NCBI GenBank assembly: GCA_051294375.1
Contig: CM119270.1
Coordinates: forward strand, 5,784,771-5,848,770
Length of the DNA stretch: 64,000 nt
Source: Paraspadella gotoi
Lineage: Eukaryota > Chaetognatha
Direction of reading: 5' to 3'
This document shows positions 53,600 through 64,000 of the stretch, one piece after another. Each line of letters opens with the position of its first letter. Positions within the stretch are counted from its first letter, which is position 1. A program made the translations under genes and the position numbers. Below the pieces are notes generated by a model that was not told the origin of the DNA, ran no database searches, and worked only from the letters and a program-made list of their open reading frames with translations.

Positions 53600-54587
53600 C
53601 TAAAAAAAAAAAGCTTCACATTTGAAAGAAAGAAGGAGGAAAAAAAAAGAAACTAACCGACGCGCCTCCATCGAAGAAAAAAAAAAGAAAATGTCGAGAC
53701 GCCCATTGGTCCATCCTGGGAGCTGCCCGACCAATCAGCGACTGTGACGTCTTGCCAATAAGGAGCGAGAATACGTTTGGTCCGAACCGAGGGGGAAATC
53801 GACCAATAAGCGTGTCGAGAAAAAATGAAATAACTCACTCGCTGACGTCGTCGTCCTCACATCCCGGGATCCTTCCTCCCGGGGACGAGAGGAGAAGGGA
53901 GTTCTGGTGCGAAACACAAAGTTTAATCTACAAGTGAAGGTGAAAGGGAGAGAGAGGAAGGGAGGAGAGAGGAAGGGGGAGAGAGGAAGGGCCAGAGAGA
54001 AAGGGGGGAAGGGGTGACGTTGTCAAAGATTGTCAGAGTGAATGGAGGAATATTAAATGAGTGATGACTGCGTGAAAAATGGTCCCGCGGACGGAGAGAC
54101 GATGAAAGGAAATATCGCGTGAAAATGGGTGCCATTGTTATTCTGTGAAAAAGTTGGAGAGGAAATGTGCAAAGAGTGAAGCGTGATGTGCAAGGGAGGC
54201 AACAGAATGAAAAATTAGATTCAAAAACGTCATATGAGTTGTGAAAAATCCTCTGTTGTGACGAAAAGTGGTAAGTCGTAAATCGTTTATTTAAGCTCGA
54301 CTCGATTTAAGCTTTACGTCAATCAAGACGATTATTGTATGGGCAATTATCAGATCCGATTAACAAATCAGAGGGAAAAGGAAAATGTTATCGTTGTCAA
54401 TGTACACAATTGCATTGATTAACGGTAGAATTTAATCCTGCACAAATATATATTAGTCGCTTGTATGTGTATAGTATTAGGAAATATTTTAATCAATGGA
54501 TTTTCTAATAAATAATCAATTTTTTAAAAATTATTATTGCCAAAAGCACGGTTTTTCTGATTTTTAAATCTATAAGTCACTTTTCGC

Positions 54588-54852
54588 GGTGGTCGGTCGG
54601 TCGCGTCGGTCGGATCGGTCGGTCGGTCACGGTCGGTCGGTCGGTCGGTCGGTTCGGATCGGTCGTCGGTCGGTCGGATCGGTCGGTGTCGGTCTGTCGG
54701 TCGGCTGGTCGTCGGTCGGCTCGGTCGGTCGGCGGTCGGTCGGTCGGATCGGGTTCGTTCGGTCGGTCGGTCGGTCGGTCGGTCGGTCGGCGGGTCGGTC
54801 GTCCGTGTCGGTCGGCCAGTCGTCGGATCGGTCGGTCGGTCGTCGGTCCACT
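54588..54852. repeat. (GGTC)n tract, right arm
   Basis: Mirror of the tract at 51,072-51,340. Confidence 0.95.
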
Positions 54853-55141
54853 AACGTTAAAAAATGCTTATAACTTGCCTATAGTTTGTAGCTCATTTAG
54901 TTAAAAATCACATCTAAGCAACTAGTTGGCGCCGCCTTTTTGTTTTTAAAGAAATCTTTATAAATAAAAAAGAAAAGTAATGCGCGGCAACTCCTTGGAA
55001 ATAACCGTATCCTTGTTGTTAGTGAATGTGTTTTTCAAAGTTCGGAAATGTTCCCTTTAGAGTCCTCAAAAAGTAAACTTTACATATTAAAGCACATTCT
55101 TCCAATCTCTCTCCTTNNNNNNNNNNNNNNNNNNNNNNNNN

Positions 55142-55570
55142 AGAGAGAGAGAGAGAGAGAAAGATAGGGGGGCACAATTCCCAGAATGCTAATAAATCAT
55201 ACTCATAAAAAATTAGTGCAGAAAAGAGGATTCCTAATATTTTGAATTAGCTTCTTCAATGTTGTCTTCTAATATTTTTTAACTACTAGTGTATTGTTAA
55301 AAGAATTTTTTTAAAGATTTTAAATTGTTCCGAGTCGAGAGTCGACAACGGAAAAATGAAAAGAACAAAAAAAAATGTTTTGTCGTCGATTTTGTCAAAG
55401 AAAAAAAAAAAGACGAATGACGAACGTGGATTCGGTAAACAACCAATTTTCGTTTCCATCTGAGAAGCAAACGAAATGACGGACAGACAAAGGGAGTATA
55501 AGAAATAAAGACTGACCCAGCGGAAAAAGTTCGTCGTATGAAAAAAATTTATGAAGACAAAATAAAGAAA
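55142..55570. other. Short GA tract and AT-rich DNA, no gene
   Basis: A short (AG)n follows the gap, then AT-rich sequence without supported exons. Confidence 0.45.
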
Positions 55571-55574
55571 AGAA

Positions 55575-56075
55575 AGGTTGGAAAGGAAAAAAAAAGAAAA
55601 AAAAAGGGGAAAAGAAAAGAAAAACAGAAAAAAGGGAAAAAAATGGAAAAAAAAAAGAAAAATGGAAAAAGAAGGGAAAAAGGAAAGAAAAACAGAAAAA
55701 ATGGAAAGGAAAACAGAAAAAAGGAAAAAAAGAGAGAAAAATAAAAAAATATATGAAAAAGGGGAAAAATAAAAAAAAAACATAAAAAAGAAAAAAGGGG
55801 AAAAAAATAAGAAAAATGGAAAAAACGGGAAAAAAACATAAAAAGGGAAAAAATTGAAAAAAGGAAAGAAAATAAGAAAAGGAAAAAATGGGGAAAAAAA
55901 CAGAAAAAGGTAAAAAAGGGAAAAAAAAGGGAAAAAATAAGAAAAAGGGAAAAAATGGAAAAAAAATTGCAAGTAAAAACGATAAAAAGGAAAAAAGGAA
56001 AAAAAAGGAAATAAAATAAGAAAAATGGAAAAAAATGGAAAAAAAGAAAAGAAAAACAGAAAAAGTAACTCAGAG
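55575..56075. repeat. A-rich polypurine tract, about 500 bp
   Basis: The plus strand is nearly all A and G in irregular GGAAAAA units. Lys-rich and Phe-rich frames are repeat shadows. Confidence 0.9.
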
Positions 56076-56214
56076 AAAAAGAATTGAAAGGAAAACGGAT
56101 CTGAGATGGACGAGCTGAAGTTTGGGTCAGGGAGGATTAGATGAAAAGCGGAGGAAAGGAAAACGAGAAAATTAAGAAAAAAAAGAAAATAAAGGAAATG
56201 GGAAGAGAAGGAAA

Positions 56215-56375
56215 AGAAAAGAAAGAAAAGGAAAGGAAAGGAAAGGAAAGGAAAGGAAAGGAAAGGAAAGGAAAGAAAATGAAAGGAAAGGAAAGGAAAG
56301 GAAAGGAAAGGAAAGAAGAGGAAAGGAAAGGAAAGGAAAGGAAAAGAAAGGAAAGGAAAGGAAAGGAAAGGAGAG
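56215..56375. repeat. (AAAGG)n pentanucleotide repeat
   Basis: About 30 units of GGAAA with few interruptions, all purine on plus. Confidence 0.95.
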
Positions 56376-56459
56376 AAGAGGTAAGGAATTTAAAGGGGAA
56401 TGTTGCAAAGACAGAGAGCAAGGAAAGGAGCAAGAAAGCAAAAAAGTAAAGATATATAA

Positions 56460-57130
56460 GAGGAAAAAAATTTTAAGTTTCTCACTAATGATTTTCTAAC
56501 AGGAATGATTTATGATATTAGAAAACAAACCTTGTAATATAGATGCTCCCACTAACATCGCCTTCCCAATAATAAATAAATAAAATTAGATATAAATAAT
56601 TCAACATGGAATTTTCATAAAAATATGAGACACGCCGTTATGTATAAGATATATAAACTAAGACAAGCATTTCACAAGTTAATTTTAAAGTTTATTAGCA
56701 GAGTTTTTTTTTTTTTTAAAGCCTCTTGAGTGCATCATCGGAATATAAAATTTGGTTAACGCGCTGATCCGTTTGGAGTTGGTTGCGCAATGAGCAGAAT
56801 TGGGTGGAGTTTTATCTTTTAAGTCTCGAGTCCCACGCAAAGTCTCTTATGATAAATGATTCTATAATTTAACTAAATGCGTTTTAAACGCCCGTGTCGA
56901 TTTAACTTTTCTATTGTTCCGTTTTCAACGAGAAAAAATGAGCGAATTATGAAAACAAAACCGATGAGCTCGAATTCGATGGAAGAAAAGGCGATAATGG
57001 TTCAGCTCAAGCGAACAGTTTTGTTTTTTTGTTGTTTTTTGTTGTTTTTTGTTTCAGTTTTGTTTTTTGTTGTTTTTTTTTGGCTTGTTTTCTTTTTTGA
57101 TGAGATTTTTATTACGTTTGGCAACAACAT
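56460..57130. other. No confident gene; low-complexity open frame
   Basis: A 157-codon plus frame (56,877-57,350) combines a hydrophobic stretch of TTT/GTT codons (about residues 49-75) with an acidic GAC/GAA tail. Both parts follow low-complexity DNA, so I do not call it a gene. Confidence 0.35.
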
Positions 57131-57159
57131 AAACTACGAAAGAGCGAAAAACGCCAACG

Positions 57160-57495
57160 ACGAAGATGACGACGACGAAGACGACGACGAAGAGAATTTC
57201 AAAAAAACAAGAATAACAACATCAACGACCATCGAGGACAACAGCAACAACAACAGCCAACACATCGCAATCGAATCAGATGGGGAAAAATTCGATTTTC
57301 GTCTGGCGGCGATGAAGCTTAAGCGGAAACGACGACGACGACCACGATGAAGAAGAAGAAGAGGAAGAAGAAGACGACGACGACGACGACGACGATGAAG
57401 AAGAAGAAGAAGACGACGACGATGATGAAGAAGAAGAAGAAGAAGACGACGACGATGATGACGACGACAACGACGTCGAAGACGACGACGATAAC
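57160..57495. repeat. (GAC/GAA/GAT)n triplet expansion
   Basis: Triplet runs at about 57,160-57,190 and 57,328-57,495 produce Asp/Glu/Lys frames on plus and poly-Ser frames on minus. Confidence 0.9.
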
Positions 57496-57890
57496 GATAA
57501 CGCTCGAACCACCAAACGTGATAATTAGGGTAATGAGGAAATTTATTCTCTGATGCCAATAAAGATCGCGTTTGGAACATGATTAGAAAATGGAGCAAAA
57601 GTTTAGGAGATACAGTCGTTGGAAACAAACGGAGCCGAGAGTCTTGACTAAAATTTGGAATCTTACTTTTTATTTTTTTTTAAGTATTTTTTATTTTATT
57701 TTTTTGGGTCAAATTGGAAAAAATCTCCGCCAAAAAAAAATGTAAATAGAAAAGAAGATTTTATTTTGGTTGTAGTTTCAATTGTTCTTGAGGATTAGGT
57801 CATCGACGGAGACAACAAAAGAACAACACATGAAAAATATATGATAAATTAATAAAAAAAAAGGAATCGAGGGTTAAACTCATATATTTA

Positions 57891-58160
57891 ATAATACTTA
57901 AGAGAGTGGTATTTTCATACAATTAAAACATTCTTTGAAATTTTATTCCGCTTCATTGATAAAAAAAAAAAGGGCAGGTACTCTGGGAGTGAATAAACGA
58001 GACTGTGAGAGAGTCTTGATTGAAAGCTTGCAGGGACCTGTTATGTCAATATTGTAAGAGTGATGGAGCCCTAAAACACCAAAGCCTGTCCAAAGTCAGG
58101 GGCAAGATAGCTTTGTTATTAAATGAATGGATAATTTTTGTATTGTTTGTCCAAATTTCA
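57891..58160. repeat. Dispersed repeat family, copy at 57.9 kb
   Basis: This matches 4,352-4,620 in the same orientation across about 270 bases, including GACTGTGAGAGAGTCTTGAT and CCAAAGCCTGTCCAAAGTCA. Confidence 0.8.
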
Positions 58161-58317
58161 TATAAAAAATCGGCTAAAGTGACTAATGACAACAACAACA
58201 ACGATAACAAAAAACAACGACGAGGAAAACTTTCACGGAAGATGATGTTGACGTCAAGAACTTTTTTCAAACTGTGAAGATAGTGACGATAAAACGGTGA
58301 GGTCAATGTGAAGGATG

Positions 58318-58402
58318 AGAAGCCGACGACGAACGACGAACGACGAACGACGAACGACGAACGACGAACGACGAACGACGACGACGACGACGACGACGAC
58401 GA
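58318..58402. repeat. (GACGAAC)n heptanucleotide repeat into (GAC)n
   Basis: About seven units of the 7-mer are followed by pure GAC triplets. A related (GGA)n tract lies at 58,482-58,550. Confidence 0.9.
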
Positions 58403-58639
58403 CATCTTTACGATGTGTAGGAGGAAAGTTGCGTCAAATAGAATCGACGCCTTTCGTGAATATGAGGACAAGACAAGAAGCGGAGGAGGAGGAGGAGGAG
58501 GAGGATGGAGGAAGAGGATGGAGGGAGGAGGAGGAAGAGGAAAAGAAGAAAGCGCGTTGAAAGAAAGAAAAAAAATGTACGTTTGTTGAACAAGGGAGAA
58601 AATGTGCGAGGGGAAAGAAAGAAGAAATGATGGAGAGCA

Positions 58640-58685
58640 GAGAGAAAGAAAGGCGGAGAGAGAGAGCGAGAGAGAGAGGGAGGAG

Positions 58686-58735
<50 letters not shown>

Positions 58736-58775
58736 AGAAGAGAGAGAGAGGAAGTGAGAGAGAGAGAGAAAAGCT
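58640..58775. repeat. (GA)n tract
   Basis: GA dinucleotides with breaks. Confidence 0.95.
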
Positions 58776-59107
58776 AGAGAAAGGTTTTGGAAAGAAGGAT
58801 GAGAAGAAAAGAAAGAAATGAAAGAATAATGGAAAGATAAAAATTAATAAAAACATTCTAGGTTTTTAAAAATCAATATTGTTTTAAACTTAAATTTAAT
58901 TTCATATAAAAATATTTTAAAAGAGTAAAAATGTATGCTTTAAAATCATGAGAACTTTTTTACAATGTTAATTGACCGCAAAAAAAAAAGAGGAAATAAT
59001 TAATGAATGAATGAGTGACAAAATTTGGAAATTAACTCAAGTCGACGGCGAACAGTGGAAACGGATTTCTGACTTGAGACGAGGATGAAATGCTTGATTA
59101 AGCGGGC

Positions 59108-59120
59108 AAGAGAGGAGAGA

Positions 59121-59204
<84 letters not shown>

Positions 59205-59205
59205 A
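59108..59205. repeat. (GA)n tract
   Basis: GA dinucleotides with a few breaks. Confidence 0.95.
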
Positions 59206-59519
59206 GTAAAATAAAATGAATATATGAACTTTTTTTTCGCACGATTTCCACTCTAGAGAATATTAAAAAAGGGAAAACTAATATAAAAAAAAATATTAAA
59301 TTTTAATTATATGTTTAATACCTTGTATAGTTTCCATTTTTTGTCCGAAAAGATAAGCAAACAAACTTTTGAGTCCCCTCGACGGAAATCCAGTTGAGGA
59401 ACTGTAAACAAAGCCTGAGAGAGAGAGAGACGAGCAGCACGAAGAGAGTAGAGCAGAGAGAGCAGAGAGACGACGAGCAGACGACGAGAGCAGCACCACG
59501 AGAGCACCGCCAGAGCAGC

Positions 59520-59581
59520 CACCGAGAGAGATCGCACGAGATCTTCGCCCAGTTTGCGGACCGCCGCCGTGCCGCCGGATG
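59520..59581 (-). CDS. Candidate internal exon, unrecognised
   Basis: On minus a good acceptor (TTGGTCTTTCAG) precedes a GC-rich open stretch reading SGGTAAVRKLGEDLVRSLS. It then grades into CTCGT/CT repeats, so the exon end is unclear. Its composition contrasts with the flanking purine-rich DNA. No partner exon was found. Confidence 0.25.
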
Positions 59582-59599
59582 CTGAAAGACCAAGGAGGG

Positions 59600-60360
59600 A
59601 AGTTAGTTGGAAGAAAGGGAGTGGAGGAAGATTTTTGAAAAAAAGAAAAGGAGGAAAGTAAATAGAAAAAGGAGAAAGATGATTGAGAAAAATAAGAAAA
59701 GAAAATGTGGGACAATTTAATAAGTGGGAAGTTGAAAAAAGGCGGAGGAAATCGAAGGAAGAAAGGATTGTGGGATGACAATGAAAATAGAGAAGGAGAG
59801 GAAAAGAAGAGAGCAAGATAAAAGAGGGAAACATGAAAGAGAAAGACGAAAGGAAAAAATACAAGAGAGGAAAAGGAAAAAATAAAAATAAAAGATTAAT
59901 GGAGAAAAAAGAGAAGTAAAGGAAAGGGAAGGAGAAAGAAGAGTGTAGGAAGAAAAGAATGAGAGAAAGAAAAGAGTCGAAAAGAGAAGTTGAGGAAAAG
60001 AAGAGTGGAGAAAGATAGGAAAAAAAGAGTGAAAAATAGAAAAGAAGAGGAACAGAAAGGAAAGAAATGTTTTGTTTTTGTCAAATCCGGATTTCGATCC
60101 CGAAAAAAAAGTTTCGATGGCAGAGAATTTTAGCCAATATTTCGTTGTTTTGTTTATCTGTTTTTTTGTTTTGTTTAAACATTAATTTACAAAATTAGTA
60201 TTTCTGTGTCACGGAATTCTATTTTCACTCTATTTTCACTCTTTACCCTGGATGGTTTTGTTTGTTGTTTTCGTATTTTTTCTACTCGATTGAAAGATAC
60301 GCATAATATTTCACTATTGTCGATTCGCTTAAAAACTGTTTATGTTTTTATCTGTTATTG
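59600..60360. other. Purine-rich then AT-rich DNA, no gene
   Basis: The plus strand is mostly A and G to about 60,060, then T-rich. Open frames here are Phe/Ser/Leu repeat shadows on minus. Confidence 0.5.
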
Positions 60361-60402
60361 AGGTTTTTGCAAAATAAAAATATAACACAGAGAGAGAGAG
60401 AG

Positions 60403-61910
60403 NNNNNNNNNNNNNNNNNNNNNNNNNNNNNNNNNNNNNNCACGAGACGACGAGAGCGCCGAAGCAGCGACGAGAGACGGACGAGAGCAGAGACGAGCAG
60501 AGAAAAAAAAAAGTTTCAAAGCATATGCGCTTTATTAAACAGCCAACTATATCGGGTGTGAAAGGAAAGAAAATGTTTGAGAATTTTCATACAGTAGGCG
60601 AGANNNNNNNNNNNNNNNNNNNNNNNNNNNNNNNNNNNNNNNNNNNNNNNNNNNNNNNNNNNNNNNNNNNNNNNNNNNNNNNNNNNNNNNNNNNNNNNNN
60701 NNNNNNNNNNNNNNNNNNNNNNNNNNNNNNNNNNNNNNNNNNNNNNNNNNNNNNNNNNNNNNNNNNNNNNNNNNNAGAGTGCCCATTCTTCTTTCCCATT
60801 TTCTGCCCTTTTTTCTTCTTCTCCAAATATTTGGGTCATTTTTTTCCTTTTTCTCTCAAGCCCCTTTACTTTTGCTATTATTCTTTCTTTTTTCCTTAAT
60901 TTCTTTTCCTTCTTTTTCTTTTCTTATTCTGCAACTTTGTTTCTTCCTCCATTTTCCTTTTCTTTTTCCTCTTTTTCCCCTTCACATTTTTCCTTCTTTC
61001 CTCTAATTTCCTTTATTTCCCCTTTTTTTCCTCCATTAATTTCCTTCCGCTGCCAGGCGATTTCCTCACCCGAACCTCTTGAGCCAAAAGTCAAAACTTG
61101 ACCCACAAATAATGAAAACCTTTTAACCTATCGACTTCTCAACCTTTCTCTTTGCATTTGGCCCTTAACTAGGCTTCACTTGGCCTTTACTCTTCCCTAA
61201 TTTCATTTCTTTTATAATGTCTTTTCTATAAGTATTTTATCGCTATTGTATCATTTTTGGGTCAGTTGTAGAGGTATGGCGCCGGAGGTAGCACCGCTAC
61301 ACAGTCTGCTTTTCTTTTTGACTTACAATCAGGTGTTCGTACTCTAAAAAGTGTTGAGAAATGAAAAGAAAATGATGAATGTACAAAAGAGAGAGAGAGA
61401 GAGAGAGNNNNNNNNNNNNNNNNNNNNNNNNNNNNNNNNNNNNNNNNNNNNNNNNNNNNNNNNNNNNNNNNNNNNNNNNNNNNNNNNNNNNNNNNNNNNN
61501 NNNNNNNNNNNNNNNNNNNNNNNNNNNNNNNNNNNNNNNNNNNNNNNNNNNNNNNNNNNNNNNNNNNNNNNNNNNNNNNNNNNNNNNNNNNNNNNNNNNN
61601 NNNNAGGGAAGAGCAAGTCGCTGACAATATTTATCCCATCTATCACTTTTGCATTCATCCTCATTTTCATTTTTTCCACATTTTTGCTTCGCTTCTTTCA
61701 CTTCTCTCTTCTCTCCTCGATCCCATTTTTTTTCTTATTTCTCATCATTCATCTTTTCATTTCTCTCCCTCTCTGTCTATTTTTTTTTCTCTCTCTCCCT
61801 CTCTCTCTCCTCAAAGAAGAACAAAAAAAGGTTCTGTGTGGAGTGATAATAGATTCGAAGCGTGTCGCCATAAGGGAGATTTCGTCACTAGAACTCACTC
61901 ACTCTCACTC

Positions 61911-62000
<90 letters not shown>

Positions 62001-63193
62001 CTCTGTCTCTCGCTCGTTATGGAGTCTGCTTTCAAGGTCGTCCAATGTTCTCATGGTGCGGGGGAGAAGAAGAGGGCTGAAGAANNNNNNNNNNNNNNNN
62101 NNNNNNNNNNNNNNNNNNNNNNNNNNNNNNNNNNNNNNNNNNNNNNNNNNNNNNNNNNNNNNNNNNNNNNNNNNNNNNNNNNNNNNNNNNNNNNNNNNNN
62201 NNNNNNNNNNNNNNNNNNNNNNNNNNNNNNNNNNNNNNNNNNNNNNNNNNNNNNNNNNNNNNNNNNNNNNNNNNNNNNNNNNNNNNNNNNNNNNNNNNNN
62301 NNNNNNNNNNNNNNNNNNNNNNNNNNNNNNNNNNNNNNNNNNNNNNNNNNNNNNNNNNNNNNNNNNNNNNNNNNNNNNNNNNNNNNNNAGTGGGACAAGT
62401 AGCGGGAAACGAGCCGAGAGCAAACAAATGAAAGAGAGAAGGTGAGAAAAGAAAATAAAGGGAGGAAAGGATTTTAAGCGAGGAAACATCAACGACAGAC
62501 ATCGTGAAGAGGAAAGGAGGAAAGAAAAAAGGAAAAGAGAAAAGAGAAGAGAAATAAAGACATATTAAGGAGAGAGATGAAAAAGAAAAAGTTTTAGAAT
62601 ATATAAGTAAAAGGAAAAAGATAAGGAGAGAGAGGGAGGAAGGAAATTAAGAGAAAAACCCAAGAGAAAAGGAAAAAAAGGAAAGAAAGAGAGGGAAATA
62701 AAGGAAAAAAAGGAAAAAAGGAAAAAGGAGAGAAAAGAAAAAGGAAAGAGAAGAGAAAAAGCGCAACTTTGACGGCTCGAGATGCAAATCTCTAATCATC
62801 GATGCAAAATTTATCAAGTCGACCTCTTTGACATAGACTGACAGCGTTTGGCTCTTCATTTGGATTAAAAATCGCTTTTAAATTTAGTGAACGAATAGGA
62901 ATTTCATGTAAAGCGTGCTATTTTTAGCGTACAGTCGCTTGAGCTTAAACTTTACTGCACCGAGTCTCTAACAAGCTTCCTTTGGCCAACAGCGGGACTC
63001 CATTCATAGTCGCCGTAAAAAAAAAAGACAATGATGCCGCAATTATGTTAAATTTATGCGGCAACGCTGCCGCACTCTAGCCGTTGTTAAGCCGGGATAA
63101 TTNNNNNNNNNNNNNNNNNNNNNNNNNNNNNNNNNNNNNNNNNNNNNNNNNNNNNNNNNNNNNNNNNNNNNNNNNNNNNNNNNNNNNNNNNNN
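60403..63193. other. Fragmented region with five assembly gaps
   Basis: N runs lie at 60,403-60,440, 60,604-60,775, 61,408-61,604, 62,085-62,388 and 63,103-63,193. Between them are pyrimidine-rich (60,780-61,060), CT-repeat (61,890-61,997) and purine-rich (62,400-62,760) stretches. Frames spanning Ns are meaningless. No gene is supported. Confidence 0.7.
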
Positions 63194-64000
63194 GAGGGGG
63201 CCGGGGAGGGGGGGCGGAATGGGGGGTTGAGAGGGACATTAACGAGGCGATAACGGGATGATGAGGGAAAGGAAGGACAATAAGAAACTGGAAGAATAAG
63301 AGTTTAATAATTGAAATATTAGGATGCTAAGTGATGAAAGTACAGCCAGGTCTAAACGCAATGATGATAATTTGTTATCGGACGAGAATAATAATCGCCA
63401 ATAGAAAAGTACGAAAAGGACCTGAAAAAAATACTCATAAACATTGTTAAAAGATGAAAGACACAAATTTAAAAAGTCAAGAGACAAAAAAATGAAAAGA
63501 GAATATTTTTTTTTTCGTTCAATCGGACTTCGCGTCTCAATAGCGACATCACTTTTTTTATACGAGCGGTCATGGAGTTATGTCCAATAAAAAAGAACAA
63601 GAGAGAGAGAGAAGAGAAAGAGAGAGAGCGAGAGAGAGAGAGACGACCGATAGGAACGAGAAGAGAGTGAGAGAGAGTGGAGAGAGAGAGAAAAGGTCAT
63701 GGAGCGAATATAAGGCATTTAGAGACAGAGCGAAGGATTTCTATGACAGATATTTTTTTTTCAACTCCGAAAGAGAAAAAGGAGACAAGGAATTTTTACA
63801 CTTCACTGCGATCGTTTGAAATGGAAAAAGCCAAAACCGCCCGAGGGAGGACGAAGAGAAAAAACTCATAAACAAAAACATAAAACAAAAAAATTTAATA
63901 ATTATAGATATAGGAACTAAAAAACAAAAAATAAACATGAATACAAGAAATCAAGAGTGTAAACAACTCCAACACAAAAACGGAACAAAAAAAATCTAAA
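63194..64000. other. G-rich patch, AT-rich DNA and (GA)n tract
   Basis: 63,194-63,235 is very G-rich next to a gap. An impure GA tract runs at about 63,600-63,700. I see no gene. Confidence 0.5.

Larger units (their letters stand above)
50828..55105. repeat. Large palindrome: 2.0-kb arms, 250-bp loop
   Basis: 50,828-52,837 and 53,088-55,105 are reverse complements with single-base indels throughout. The loop (52,838-53,087) holds a CT tract and an AAAAC-rich stretch. The right arm ends next to the 25-N gap at 55,117-55,141. Confidence 0.92.

Noticed and set aside
55286-55972. 228-codon Phe-rich frame on minus
   Set aside because: It is the complement of an A-rich polypurine tract and only imitates membrane segments.
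61351-62445. 364-codon frame on plus
   Set aside because: Most of it is Ns counted as open codons, and the rest is CT repeat.

Overview
This is a eukaryotic nuclear window: AT-rich, intron-rich and crowded with microsatellites, above all long (GA)n/(CT)n tracts. Coding exons are short with GT-AG introns. The clearest gene is a neuropeptide precursor with 17 copies of a peptide of the type QLDSLGGGYLG separated by Lys-Arg sites. It most resembles arthropod orcokinin B, within the wider orcokinin/pedal-peptide family. I therefore infer an ecdysozoan, probably an arthropod; the species cannot be told from the sequence. No virus, integrase, transposase or CRISPR was seen.

Layout. About 1-18 kb is mostly repeats, with one convincing split-gene start on the minus strand (10.23-10.70 kb) that I cannot name. 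From 18.1 to 28.2 kb lies locus copy A1: a promoter-like region with two TCACGTGA E-boxes, a candidate minus-strand first exon, the TATA-box orcokinin-like gene on plus, a small one-TM ORF, and the last exons of a convergent claudin/PMP22-type gene on minus. From 30.17 to 39.90 kb the same locus appears again (A2) and its orcokinin-like gene reads cleanly. From 39.90 to 45.66 kb a third, partial copy (A3) lies in inverted orientation and ends at a 25-N gap. From 45.68 to 48.6 kb follow the 5' exons of the claudin-like gene. Flipping 39,899-45,683 rejoins the two halves of claudin exon 4 almost to the base.

From 50.8 to 55.1 kb there is a second large palindrome (arms about 2.0 kb, loop about 250 bp), also ending at a 25-N gap. 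It carries a duplicated CCAAT/CRE promoter and the start of a possible secreted protein. From 55 to 64 kb there are polypurine tracts, scaffold gaps and no gene I can defend strongly. Many copy differences are 1-base indels, as in incompletely polished long-read assemblies, so several broken frames are probably sequence errors.

The two main genes are independent: one makes secreted neuropeptides, the other a four-TM membrane protein. They are tail-to-tail neighbours. The most interesting biology is (1) a possible alternative terminal exon of 400 codons inside the neuropeptide gene, (2) two alternative C-terminal exons of the claudin-like gene, and (3) a minisatellite that has amplified a working 3' splice site plus the start of a claudin exon about eleven times.
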